Shown here: piece after piece, positions 7,759 to 17,865 of the stretch
Layout of the letters: each line of letters opens with the position of its first letter
Numbering within the stretch: the first letter of the stretch is position 1
Assembly (NCBI GenBank): GCA_947854175.1
Contig: CANTYJ010000001.1
Coordinates: forward strand, 1-64,000
Reading direction: 5' to 3'
Length of the DNA: 64,000 nucleotides
Origin: an uncultured Turicimonas sp.
Lineage (GTDB): Bacteria; Pseudomonadota; Gammaproteobacteria; Burkholderiales; Burkholderiaceae_F
Position numbers and translations under genes: made by a program
The notes under the pieces: model-generated
What the model saw: only the letters and a program-made list of their open reading frames with translations
What the model was told of the DNA's origin: nothing
Database searches by the model: none

Positions 7759-8783
7759 TACTTTCCTTTGCTTCTTAGATACTTCTGAACAGCTGCATTA
7801 TGCTCTCTAAGCGATTTGGAAAAATAAGATTTTCCCTCACCCATGGCGACAAAATATAAAAAATCAGTTTTTGCCGGGTGAGAGGCGGCTTGCAAAGAAG
7901 CTAAACCGGGATTTGCAATCGGTGTCGGAGGCAGTCCCGGACGGATATAAGTGTTATATGGATGGTCCGTGTTGAGGTGGGAGCGGAGAATCTTTCCCTG
8001 AAAATCTTTAATTCCATAGACAACCGTCGGATCTGTCTGCAACAGCATGTTTTTCTTCAAACGATTATTAAACACACTGGATACCAGTTCTCTGTCGTTT
8101 TTATGTCCGGTTTCTTTTTCAATAATACTTGCCATAATCAGGAGCTGATATGGATTTTTAACCGCAATGGACTTATCTCTTTGCTCCCAAGCCTTCTTCA
8201 GCCGGCTTTTTTGCAGGTTGTAGGCGGATTTAAGGATTGTATCAACAGACGACCCGGCTGCATAAACGTAAGTATCGGGGGCTAACTGTCCTTCGGGATG
8301 CGTGCCTTTGGGAGCTCCTGCTTTTTCCATTACGTTGGAAAGATTGATAGGTTCAGAGCCATGTTCAACATCTTTCAATCCGTTTAGCTTATCGATGAAT
8401 TGCTGGGTTGTAGTCCCTTCGATAAATGTCACTTTATCCATAATCACGTCGCCGGAAGCCAGATGAAGAACAATGTCCTTTAAGGTCTTATGTTCTTCAA
8501 GCAAATACCATCCGACATGAACTGACTTATCCGCATCAAAAAATTTGAAAGCCAATCTGGCTAGATCGGGATGAATATCCAAACCTTCCCGATTCATCTC
8601 ATCAATAATGCTTTTGATTGAAGCACCTTTTTCAACTTTAAGAACAATTTCTGATTTGCCTGAGGGGAACGGAACAATCCTTTCGCTCACATACCAAAAT
8701 ATGTAATACCCGAAAGCACAACAAGCCAGAACTGCAGTAACCAAAAGAATCTTGAAGAGTTTTAACAAAGCCTGCTCCACCAT
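7758..8783 (-). CDS. mltG: Endolytic murein transglycosylase MltG (YceG)
   Basis: ASIIEKETGHKNDRELVSSVFNNRLKKNMLLQTDPTVVYG... YNTYIRPGLPPTPIANPG. Confidence 0.95.
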   Translation of the reverse strand: MVEQALLKLFKILLVTAVLACCAFGYYIFWYVSERIVPFPSGKSEIVLKVEKGASIKSIIDEMNREGLDIHPDLARLAFKFFDADKSVHVGWYLLEEHKTLKDIVLHLASGDVIMDKVTFIEGTTTQQFIDKLNGLKDVEHGSEPINLSNVMEKAGAPKGTHPEGQLAPDTYVYAAGSSVDTILKSAYNLQKSRLKKAWEQRDKSIAVKNPYQLLIMASIIEKETGHKNDRELVSSVFNNRLKKNMLLQTDPTVVYGIKDFQGKILRSHLNTDHPYNTYIRPGLPPTPIANPGLASLQAASHPAKTDFLYFVAMGEGKSYFSKSLREHNAAVQKYLRSKGK

Positions 8784-8973
8784 TTATATAAAATCCTTTT
8801 GAAATTTTAAGGCAATACTTAAGAAGAGATATCCGCCTTTCAAAGTATTAAAAGTTGAATTTCAAACTTTTTTACAAAAGCAAAGCATCTAATACCCAAA
8901 ATGTCTCCAAAAATTCATCTGTTGAAATCAAAGCAGTAAGATTCAGAACATCTTTTTTAGGAAGCAAATAAAA

Positions 8974-9888
8974 ATGAATATGCCAGTATCCGATTTGTGG
9001 ACCTTTAGTAATGAGCCGAATTACCGGCTTGTTTCTGTTACAGGTGAAGATGCCGCTCAATTTCTCCAGGGGCAACTAACTCAGGACGTTTTAAACCTCA
9101 AGGAAAATGAGGCCAAATGGACCTGTAGCTGTAACTATCAGGGAAGAGTCGCCTCTTCTTCTTTAATTATTAGAGTTCCTAACGGTTTCGGATTATTAAT
9201 GCCTGCCTCAATAGCAGAAACAGAAATCAATCGTCTTAATAAATTTGTTCTCCGTAGCAAAGTCGAAATCGCTCTTTTGGCTACACCAATTACATTCTTT
9301 GCCACACAGGAAAAAGAGTCAGCCAAAATTTCAGCCTGTCCGGCAATTCCTATTGAACCAATGACTGTTTACCACGGAAATTCCGTGATTGTTGTAAGAC
9401 TTCCGAGTCTGGCTGCAAACGGTTTTTCTGCTAAGTTTGTTGCTTTCGGCAAATTACCCGATGCCATGGAAAACGGAAAGAAAGCTTCAAATATGCTTCA
9501 GTCTGCACTTATCGAAGAAGGTATCGCGTTAATCGATAAACCGGAAGCTCTTGAATGGTTACCTCAATTCTTAAATATGGATCTTATCGGCGCCATCAGC
9601 TTCAGCAAAGGCTGCTATACAGGCCAGGAAGTTGTCGCTAAGACACAGCATCTGGGACGTGTAAAACGTCGTATGCTTCTTGGTACAGCTCAGGTTGAAA
9701 ATCCCGATGAAGGAACAGAAGTCTTCATGGAAAATGAACCGATGGGCAGAATCATTCAAAGCGACGGGGATAAATTCCTTTTCATTATCAGAGCCGACTA
9801 TCTTGATTCTGAATTTACCGTCAAAGGAGCACAAATCTCCAAACAACAGCTCCCATATGACGTCACAATTCCACTTAGCAAAATCTAA
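8974..9888 (+). CDS. ygfZ: Folate-binding protein YgfZ
   Basis: FLQGQLTQDV and KGCYTGQEVVAKTQHLGRVKRR motif; divergent from mltG-tmk-holB. Confidence 0.9.
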   Translation: MNMPVSDLWTFSNEPNYRLVSVTGEDAAQFLQGQLTQDVLNLKENEAKWTCSCNYQGRVASSSLIIRVPNGFGLLMPASIAETEINRLNKFVLRSKVEIALLATPITFFATQEKESAKISACPAIPIEPMTVYHGNSVIVVRLPSLAANGFSAKFVAFGKLPDAMENGKKASNMLQSALIEEGIALIDKPEALEWLPQFLNMDLIGAISFSKGCYTGQEVVAKTQHLGRVKRRMLLGTAQVENPDEGTEVFMENEPMGRIIQSDGDKFLFIIRADYLDSEFTVKGAQISKQQLPYDVTIPLSKI

Positions 9889-9902
9889 TTTTTGCTAACT
9901 AA

Positions 9903-9927
9903 AAAAGCCGGGGTTTCCGGCTTTTTT
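9903..9927. terminator. Bidirectional intrinsic terminator
   Basis: AAAGCCGG-ggttt-CCGGCTTTTTT between convergent genes. Confidence 0.8.
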
Positions 9928-9940
9928 GATCTTTGGCTTG

Positions 9941-10552
9941 TTAACCGGCTTTAATCTTATTGAAATAATCTTGTTTATTTCTGGCTTTCCCGGTTACTTT
10001 TTCAATTTTGATTTTCCAAACCTGAATACCTTTATTTCCGGTCTGGTAGTACTTTTCGGTTCCTTCAGCGCCTGCTTGGGGAACGTGTCTCATCGCAATT
10101 GCTGTAGCTAGTTTTTTCTTTTTAGCTTCATCAGTTACCGAGATTGCTTTGCCGGTTAGAATGGCTGAGGCATAATTGACAGAAAACTCTCCCGGCAACT
10201 CATCAGAAGCTGTTTCTTCTTTACCGACAAAAGTCACACTGACCTTCGGATTTTGACGCATATTTTCCCATTTTCTGCCTTTTGGATCTGCGGCTTCGTG
10301 GAACACTAAATAATCACCAACTTAAACAGGAGAAATCGGAACTCCATAAGGTTGACCACTGGCATCAGTTGTACAAAGCACAGCATGCGGAGTGTGTTTA
10401 ATGACTTCGTAGGCTTCTTCTGTTGTAAAAGCACGATCCTTTCTTCTAATCAGACGACCAGTACTTTGTGCTTCTGCAGCATGGACGCTTGCACCAATAC
10501 CCAAACCGGATTCCAACAAAGTTGAGGTAGTAAGCATTGTTCTTCTATTCAT
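9941..10552 (-). pseudogene. Nim-like / pyridoxamine 5'-phosphate oxidase-fold flavoprotein with signal peptide, interrupted by in-frame stop
   Basis: ORFs 10322-10552 and 9941-10306 are in the same frame; reads ...PYGVPISPV*VGDYLVFHEAADPKGRKWENM...; single TAA (10322-10324). Confidence 0.8.
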
Positions 10553-10673
10553 TTTGTAAATCTTCTTGGAAAATATTTATGAGAAAATTTTATTTCTTAA
10601 ATACTCTAGAGACCCATACAGTTTTCTTTCATATTATCCATACAAACTCAGATGATTAATCATAAGAAAGAAA

Positions 10674-12175
10674 ATGAGAACCTCAACAGTTGCTTTAAAT
10701 ATTGACTTAAACCGCTTCCCGGAGTTAAGTGCTTATAAGAGCATCAGCGCGCAGATTCAAGAATATATCGAAACAGGCATTATTAGAGAAAAAGAGGAAT
10801 TACCAAGCATAAGAATGCTTGCTTCAACTCTCAAGACCTCCCCAGATACTGTTAAATCAGCCTATACAGATCTTCTAGACCAAGGATTTATCCAATCGGT
10901 TCCTCGTTCCGGTTAAATTGTTTCCTAGAGATTACAAATACACACTCCGGACAGAACTCCATCAATTTTTCATCAAAGCCGGCCTCGTCCATTAAGCGCA
11001 AAAGCAAGAAAAGCCGCACAATGCTTACAAAGTAACTATGCTAGAAAGCAATAATCACGGCCTTTTGATTGTTTTGTAAATGAAAAAGGTGAATTTATTT
11101 CTCCTGAATGGGTAAAAGAAGCTGTACGGATCATCAAATCGACCTGGAACCATAACAATTACAGTGATCCGTTTGGTTACCTTCCTTAGAGAAAAATTAT
11201 TTGTGACAGACTAAGGCAAACAAGAGGAATCATAACGGAACCTCATCAAATCATTATCACCTCAAGAACGGTTCAATCAGTTTCTTTGTGTACTCAAATT
11301 TTATTTAACTCCGGAGAAAGTTTCTTCCTGGAGGATCCGGGCTTACCGATATTCAGGAAAATTTTTTCTTTTAACGGTATTCAACCTACCATGATTCCCG
11401 TCGCTGAAAATGGTGCCAACCTCGACTCCGGTCTAAAGAAAGATTCCTCTGCCGGAGGAATACTGGTCACACCTTCCTGTCAATATCCAATGAGTGTTTG
11501 CTTAAACAAGAAAAGACGTGAACAAATGACTGAATGGGCACGGGTGACCGACAGCTGGATAATTGAGGATGACATTGACAGTTTGCTGACTTATGAGAAG
11601 AATCCTACTCTGCCCATTCGAAGTATGGCCGGAGCTGATCTATGTACGATATACCTTGACAGTTTCTCTTTGCTTATTTACCCGGGAATCCGGCTTGGTT
11701 TCATGGTCGTTCCGGAACAATTAGCTGAATCTTTCGCCGAAGCAAAACTACTGATGGATCGGCAATGTCCTGAAATGACCCAGGCCATGTTAACTTCATT
11801 TCTAGGTTCTACCTCTTATGAATCCCATTTACGAAAATTAATCACTCGATTAAAAAAAGGAAAACATTTCTAGAAGAACTTCTTGGTCAACACATGAAGA
11901 ATTACGGCCGAACTTTAAAATGTAATAATGGCTCGCTCCTGAGTTTTTTGTTGGAAGAGCAATATATAGATTCGGAGATCTCCTCACTTTTAGATACAAA
12001 AGGAGTCGCTGTTACTCCGATATCAAAATTTTGCGACGAAACCCCGGTTAACGGATTTGTTTTAGGATTAGGTACCTTTAAAGAGGAAGAGTTAGAAAGA
12101 ATCAAATTAACATGGGTTCTCATAGAGGTATGGAAGCCGAAGCTTCCATATATCAAGTTAATTAAGTCCGTTTAA
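10674..12175 (+). pseudogene. MocR/PdxR-type transcriptional regulator (GntR HTH fused to PLP aminotransferase domain), degraded
   Basis: N-terminal QIQEYIETGIIREKEELPSIRMLASTLKTSPDTVKSAYTDLLDQGFI (GntR); aminotransferase-like remainder; in-frame stops at 10914, 10926, 11052, 11187 and a frameshift near 11850-11873. Confidence 0.85.
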
Positions 12176-13087
12176 CTGTCCTGCATACAGGATAAACAGT
12201 CGCAAACACATCATACCGACGATAGCAGCTGAGCATCCGAAGTAGAAGCAGACTGCGGAATGAGACAGACTGCATGCCAGCGGTATAACCATGCCAATCA
12301 AAATTGCGCCCACCCAGAATACTACGGCCCAGGTACCCGATGTAAAAGCTGTAAATGCAACTTGAGCAGCTTCTGTTCCCGTAATCAAAGAGACTGCAAT
12401 CATGAAGATACACATGGCCTCTACCAGGATAATCGGGTATTCTGCAAGATGTAACTGGTGCATTTGTGGATCACCTCGGTTGGCTCCGAAGATAACAGCA
12501 ACCAGTCTGACCGCTGCTCCGCCAGCAGAGAAACCTGAGGCAACAAACAATGCAGGCAATACAGCTGTATTTATCAGCGGGAACCTTATCAGTGCTGAAA
12601 TAAGGAATCCGGTATAAGCACAGATAACGATTGCCAGAATCATAACCAGCCAGTCCAAAACTGTCCGGAAGTTGGCAAGAAAGTCAGTTAACGGTTTAAG
12701 GAATTTCAGAATCGGCAGATCTCTGAACACAACCAGTGTTAAAACAAATAACAACGGTATGTAAAAGAGCAATGCCGCCACACCGATACTCATAACGGAA
12801 GTCGGATTGTAATAAATCAGAATCCGCCAGAATTGGAATGGATCCGTTAAGTCCAAAACCAGACATACCATACCCAACAGAATAGTTACAAGACCAACGC
12901 AGGTGGCTGCTTTCATCTGAGGATTGTCGGTATGTTCTTTGTGGAAAAGATTCAAAAGAATTGCCAGGGCCACAGCGCCGCCGGAAATACCTGCCAGGAA
13001 CAGGTAAACAGCAATCGGCCACGGCCACGCAACGCTTCCTGATAATCCGGTCGTGAAATCAATGATAATGTCAGTTGTTCCGTTCAT
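12158..13087 (-). CDS. NrfD/PsrC-like polytopic quinol-interacting membrane subunit
   Basis: Multiple TM segments, WPWPIAVYLFLAGISGGAVALAILLNL start typical of NrfD family; last gene of redox operon. Confidence 0.85.
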   Translation of the reverse strand: MNGTTDIIIDFTTGLSGSVAWPWPIAVYLFLAGISGGAVALAILLNLFHKEHTDNPQMKAATCVGLVTILLGMVCLVLDLTDPFQFWRILIYYNPTSVMSIGVAALLFYIPLLFVLTLVVFRDLPILKFLKPLTDFLANFRTVLDWLVMILAIVICAYTGFLISALIRFPLINTAVLPALFVASGFSAGGAAVRLVAVIFGANRGDPQMHQLHLAEYPIILVEAMCIFMIAVSLITGTEAAQVAFTAFTSGTWAVVFWVGAILIGMVIPLACSLSHSAVCFYFGCSAAIVGMMCLRLFILYAGQLNGLN

Positions 13088-13088
13088 C

Positions 13089-13757
13089 TCACACCTCTTC
13101 TTTCATTTGTGGAATGTAACGAAGATTCGGTTTTGTTCCTAAATGAGCTCTTACACGAACAGTATCTTTGACATCCAACAGCTTATTGACATAAGAATTG
13201 GGATTATTGACGTCTCCGAACACCAGCGCATCGTAACGACAGGCTTGAACACAGGCCGGTTGTTCGCCTTTTGCCAGTTTGGTATGAAGACAGAAATCAC
13301 AATTCTCTGCAACCTTCGTTTCTTCATTGATAAAACGAACATTGTAAGGACAACCCGCAATACAGTATTTACAACCGACACATCGGGAATTGTCCATGGT
13401 AACAATGTTTGTTGCCGGATCAATGTGAGCTGCCCCTGTCGGACAAACTCGGACACACGGAGGCTCAGAACACTGCTGGCAAGAAACACGGACGTACTTA
13501 CGACTGCCGGCCGGTCCGTCAAGCGGAGACTGTCTTTCAAGAGTCATTCTTAACTGACCTTTCGGTACGTTATTTGTTTCCGAACAGGCTTCTTTGCAAG
13601 CACCGCAACCGACACATTTGTTCTGGTCAAAGACCATCACAAAACGTGGCTGGTAACCGCTGACATTGGCTGCTTGGGCTTCTTTGTCCAGAACAATTAC
13701 CGAACCGATTGCTCCGACGGCTGCGCTAGTTAAAAATTTTCTACGATCTATGGTCAT
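13089..13757 (-). CDS. Tat-signal 4Fe-4S ferredoxin-type electron transfer subunit
   Basis: RRKFLTSAAVGAIGSV leader; CVGCGACKEAC, CQQCSEPPCVRVCP, CVGCKYCIAGCPYNV, CDFC motifs. Confidence 0.92.
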   Translation of the reverse strand: MTIDRRKFLTSAAVGAIGSVIVLDKEAQAANVSGYQPRFVMVFDQNKCVGCGACKEACSETNNVPKGQLRMTLERQSPLDGPAGSRKYVRVSCQQCSEPPCVRVCPTGAAHIDPATNIVTMDNSRCVGCKYCIAGCPYNVRFINEETKVAENCDFCLHTKLAKGEQPACVQACRYDALVFGDVNNPNSYVNKLLDVKDTVRVRAHLGTKPNLRYIPQMKEEV

Positions 13758-13795
13758 AATTTTCCCCGCAACCTTCTCAGGCTGCGGACTCCCGG

Positions 13796-14875
13796 TTACT
13801 TGAGAGGATTGACTGCTTTCTTTGAAAACTCGCCTTTATCAAGAATTTCTTGAGCTTTGCGAACGTAGTTTTGTGCAGCAGCGAGACGTTGAGTCAAGTA
13901 ATTATTGGCATGTGCGCCCCAAGAACCGTCTTTTTCAATCATATCGGCAATGTTAGTTGCCAAATCAACATAAGAAAGAACCTGTGTTCTTTGGTCACGG
14001 TCCAGACGAGTTACTTCCAGAAGCTTATTGATGCGTTCTGTAGCACCGACAATTTCCTTGTAGCCGTCTTTAATCGGATTCTGCCAATTCATCAACTCAC
14101 CGTAAACCTGTTTCTGGTCCTTATATACAAGACCTTCTTCAAGTTTGGAGGTATATTGGCTGTGGCAACCTTTGCCTTCAAATACGGTCCAGTCAGCCGG
14201 TGCATTTCTGGCACAACTCCACATCAAATCGATATAGTCGTTACCATTTTCATCCTTAGCCAATACATAGCGGGAGACCTTCTTTCCGTCCATCTCAACT
14301 TCTTCTTTGACATAAGACGATTTATCAGGAGACGGATTGATCTTATACATATGGGCACGATACAAAGCAGTTGCAGCAACTTTGCTCTGGTCGTTTGTAT
14401 ATAGTTCAGGTAATGGCATATTCGGCATATGGCAAGCTATGCAATCGACTTTGCTATGAGTATCGGCATGTTTGAAAACGTCAGCCTGAACGGTATGACA
14501 GCTTTGGCAGTCCTGTTTCATCTGCGGATTGCTGATATAAGCCATCCATGAAACACCTTGAATCTGAGACTGGTCATGACATGATAAGCACCCTACTCCA
14601 CGGTTAGCATGAACACTCATAAAGTGTTGAGCTGTCTTGTCGTTGTAATTGGTTTCTGCCATAGTCCGTAATTCTTTCTTTGTGAACTGTTTGGCCTGAG
14701 AAATTTCATCAACACCGAGAGATTTCAAAAAACCGTCTACACCTTCAATTTTGAAAGGGGCGTTTTTAAGACTTTCGGGTATCGGTGCCGGAACATTATC
14801 TTTGGCATATGCCGCAGAAGACAAACCCAGGCAAGCTAATGCTGTCAGTAATAAAACGGATTTAGTATTGAACAT
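13796..14875 (-). CDS. Periplasmic multiheme c-type cytochrome (three CXXCH plus one CX15CH)
   Basis: Sec signal peptide; CLSCH, CQSCH, CIACH and CARNAPADWTVFEGKGCH. Confidence 0.88.
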   Translation of the reverse strand: MFNTKSVLLLTALACLGLSSAAYAKDNVPAPIPESLKNAPFKIEGVDGFLKSLGVDEISQAKQFTKKELRTMAETNYNDKTAQHFMSVHANRGVGCLSCHDQSQIQGVSWMAYISNPQMKQDCQSCHTVQADVFKHADTHSKVDCIACHMPNMPLPELYTNDQSKVAATALYRAHMYKINPSPDKSSYVKEEVEMDGKKVSRYVLAKDENGNDYIDLMWSCARNAPADWTVFEGKGCHSQYTSKLEEGLVYKDQKQVYGELMNWQNPIKDGYKEIVGATERINKLLEVTRLDRDQRTQVLSYVDLATNIADMIEKDGSWGAHANNYLTQRLAAAQNYVRKAQEILDKGEFSKKAVNPLK

Positions 14876-14898
14876 TTTTGACCTTTACTTTCTTTAAT

Positions 14899-15732
14899 TT
14901 AAGGATTCAGCGGTCTACTTTCCTGCTCTTCAGCCAGAAAGTCCGCAAAATCATCTTCCAAATATTTGTCTGAGTAAAAGAAGATGGTTCCTAACGAAGT
15001 TCTTGTAAATTTGATGTCTTTGTATTGCTCATTTTGTCCGATTGACTCAATCAGATCTTCCAAATGGCTTCTTTCGATATTGAAAGGATTTTCCAAAAAC
15101 ATCTGAGCAGGAACCGGTCTCGGATAGATTCTTGAATTCTCACGAATCTGATCACAAATCAGAGCCTCCTCGTCATCTTTTGCCGCAAGAAGCCTTGCGT
15201 ATGATCCGGATAGCAATGGTTTGAAGTAAAAATTCCGCTGATTTTGTGGAGTCATGACCGGATAGATGCCTAATTCCGCATCCAAAGCAGCTTCCAGGAC
15301 CTGTTCGAAATAACCCGGCAAGTCCTGTTCCAGCTGTTCGTCTGACTTCAGATCCGAAGGATGAATGTCTCCGCTCACGAGGTTACGTAACATCTCTCTG
15401 CGACTCAAAGTCTTGCGGCTCGGCCTAAGGTTCGGATGTTCAGCCTCATAAAGATCAACTTTACCTTGAGGTGTGAGCTGAATCTCGTAATCCAGTTCTT
15501 CTTTTCTGCGTAACGCTCTTTGAAGGACATCATCAACGGTTACTTCAGCTGCAGCCTGCACTTCTTCCGGAGTTGGCATTTTGGCTGTACTTAAGCGACG
15601 AAGAAACGTATCTTTGAGTTTCTCCTCATCGATAAGTTCAGTTTTTCCACTGGCATCTGCGACGATGTCAACCAGAAGAAGGACATGGCTCTTAAAACGA
15701 GGCAAATTGTAAGGATTTTCTTTTTTACTCAT
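14899..15732 (-). CDS. Uncharacterised cytoplasmic protein in AOR-family operon
   Basis: 277 aa, no signal peptide, tightly placed between AOR and cytochrome genes; position comparable to the unknown ydhW/ydhT genes of the E. coli ydh operon. Confidence 0.75.
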   Translation of the reverse strand: MSKKENPYNLPRFKSHVLLLVDIVADASGKTELIDEEKLKDTFLRRLSTAKMPTPEEVQAAAEVTVDDVLQRALRRKEELDYEIQLTPQGKVDLYEAEHPNLRPSRKTLSRREMLRNLVSGDIHPSDLKSDEQLEQDLPGYFEQVLEAALDAELGIYPVMTPQNQRNFYFKPLLSGSYARLLAAKDDEEALICDQIRENSRIYPRPVPAQMFLENPFNIERSHLEDLIESIGQNEQYKDIKFTRTSLGTIFFYSDKYLEDDFADFLAEEQESRPLNP

Positions 15733-15752
15733 GATGGAAGACTTCTAATCTG

Positions 15753-17846
15753 CTAAATAAGACCTTCTTTTTGTAAAACCGGGATTACAAAATCAAGCTG
15801 ATATGCTTTGAGAGTTTCGGTTGTCGGAACACCGGTCTCTTTGTTAAAGCCCATTTGTTCAAAGAAAATGTCAAAGCTCTTTTGGATGTCATCCGGATCC
15901 ATACGGACGGTACCTTTTGTAAACGGCTTCTTGTCCTTCGGATCGTAGTAAATCCAACCCGGAACGTGGTCGTGATCTTTTCTCATATTGGAAGAACCCA
16001 TTTGTCTCATGGTGTAGACACGCTGTAGGATCCAAGCACGGATAGCTTCACGGTCCAAATCATCGCCCGTCTTATTTACGCCGGTAACGGCGGAGAAGAC
16101 TTTGGCCTCAATATTGGGATCACCAACATACTGATTCTTTTCATCAGGACAGTATTCCCAAGGACCCATCCAAGAGCAAAGGCCAAGCATGTTATGAAGT
16201 TCTGTTCTGGCGATAACCCAAGCCAGACGTTTCATCTTGTATTCATTTACCGGAGTGTAATCACCAATCTGGTCGACTGCACTTTCGTCACCCCAAGTAA
16301 CCTTAGCAATATGCTTTTGTTCCTTGATTGGTAATCCGCTTCTTGTGAAATTAACGTGGGCATGTGCCATCGGGTCACGGTTCCACATACAATTAAGAAC
16401 GCAACCTAATTGACCGTCGTCTTCATTGGTGTGATGCTTCGGATGACCGCATGACCAGTAAAGAGTGCGTTTATCGTCGCTCCATGTCTTGAGAGGAATA
16501 CCGAAATGCTCAAGCATAACCGGTGTAGTTTCTCCCATCCATTTTCCAAACTCGCCCTGACGATAGGCAATTCTCGGGAGAAAATCCTGCATTGCGGAAG
16601 CATCGACGTCATCAATCTTCTTCCATGGAATGGAGTCATATTCTTCTTTCGGAAGAACTTTCTTCCAATGACCGTCTGTATACATGACGACCAGGTCACG
16701 CTGGATCTGACCGTAGTTACACCACAGTCCGAGTTCATCCATTAACTGACTACCAACGATAGCGATTTCAATATTTCTTTCAGGATGTTTTGCCAGATTC
16801 GGATAGAAGAAGACCGGGAACAACAATCCGCCGCAGGTTTGTTCAGTAATCGGATTGACGTTGTACTTAGCAGCTGTCTTAACATCTTTGATAACAGGAT
16901 AACAACGGATCGGGCAAGAGAAGCAACCGTTATTTCTAACATGCAAACCCCATTCCTTGTCACCAAGGAAGAATTCACCGGCGTTTGTACGGAAAGCCAT
17001 CTTAGACAAGCGGCGTGTATCCAAAGGAACATTAATCGGAGGATTAGCTGCTCCCCACTGTTTGCCGGGCATGCCTGACCAGCGGGAGTTCAATGAATGA
17101 TATTCAAACAGCGGATGAGGATAACGGGAAACAACTGTCTGAGTTAATGCACCCATCAATTCTTTATGACGGTTAATAAGTTTTTCCCAATCTTCTTTGT
17201 CGGCTGCAATGTGAATTGCCTGATCGCCGTCGATTGCAATACCTTTTAAGTTCTTGGAACCGAAGACACCGCCGACACCACCGCCGGTATGACTTTTAGC
17301 ATTAATCAAAACGGACATCGGAAGTAGATTTTCACCGGCCGGTCCGATGACAGAAACGGATGCTGTCGGGGAGGTTTCCTGACTGATGAGCTCGTGAGAG
17401 CGGCGTGTTCTTTCACCCCAGATGTGGTTTGCCGGGCGAATTTGAACATCGTCGTTATTAATGTAAATATAAACCGGCTCTTTTGCCTTGCCTTCAATAA
17501 TGACGAAATCGTATCCGGCGTATTTAATTTTTGCACCGATATCACCGCCGATGTGTGCACTACCGATCATGTGAGTCGGATAAGTGGTCGGATACATCGT
17601 TGTGATTGAAGTTCTGCCTGAGCATACAGCACCTGTACCGGTTAATGGTCCGGGAGCGATAACGAGTTTATTGGCTTCGTCAAAGGCCATGGTTTTTGGA
17701 GGAACTTCATCCCAGAAAATCTTATAACCGAGGGCTGTACCGCCAATCCAGTCTTTTTGTGTCGGAACAATTGAAACTTCACCGGTGGAAAGATTGATTC
17801 TTAATCCTTTTCCTGTCCAACCAAATCTTTTTGTTTCTACTGACAT
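15753..17846 (-). CDS. Aldehyde:ferredoxin oxidoreductase-family (YdhV-like) tungsto/molybdopterin enzyme
   Basis: KRFGWTGKGLRINLSTGEVSI...ARPTALGY-type N-terminus (GGTALGYKIFWDE), CFSCPIRC (CX2CX3C) plus later Cys; start moved from 18056 to ATG 17846 (MSVETKRFGW). Confidence 0.92.
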   Translation of the reverse strand: MSVETKRFGWTGKGLRINLSTGEVSIVPTQKDWIGGTALGYKIFWDEVPPKTMAFDEANKLVIAPGPLTGTGAVCSGRTSITTMYPTTYPTHMIGSAHIGGDIGAKIKYAGYDFVIIEGKAKEPVYIYINNDDVQIRPANHIWGERTRRSHELISQETSPTASVSVIGPAGENLLPMSVLINAKSHTGGGVGGVFGSKNLKGIAIDGDQAIHIAADKEDWEKLINRHKELMGALTQTVVSRYPHPLFEYHSLNSRWSGMPGKQWGAANPPINVPLDTRRLSKMAFRTNAGEFFLGDKEWGLHVRNNGCFSCPIRCYPVIKDVKTAAKYNVNPITEQTCGGLLFPVFFYPNLAKHPERNIEIAIVGSQLMDELGLWCNYGQIQRDLVVMYTDGHWKKVLPKEEYDSIPWKKIDDVDASAMQDFLPRIAYRQGEFGKWMGETTPVMLEHFGIPLKTWSDDKRTLYWSCGHPKHHTNEDDGQLGCVLNCMWNRDPMAHAHVNFTRSGLPIKEQKHIAKVTWGDESAVDQIGDYTPVNEYKMKRLAWVIARTELHNMLGLCSWMGPWEYCPDEKNQYVGDPNIEAKVFSAVTGVNKTGDDLDREAIRAWILQRVYTMRQMGSSNMRKDHDHVPGWIYYDPKDKKPFTKGTVRMDPDDIQKSFDIFFEQMGFNKETGVPTTETLKAYQLDFVIPVLQKEGLI

Positions 17847-17865
17847 ATTTAACCTTTCAAGAAAA

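Noticed and set aside
10674-12175. Genetic-code reassignment or suppressor readthrough as explanation for multiple in-frame stops
   Set aside because: Both TAA and TAG end other genes normally in the window and a frameshift is also present, so pseudogenisation is the simpler explanation
16406-17560. Several 60-110 aa ORFs antisense to or in alternate frames of the AOR gene
   Set aside because: They overlap a clearly coding frame with strong family motifs and show no recognisable domains or SD context
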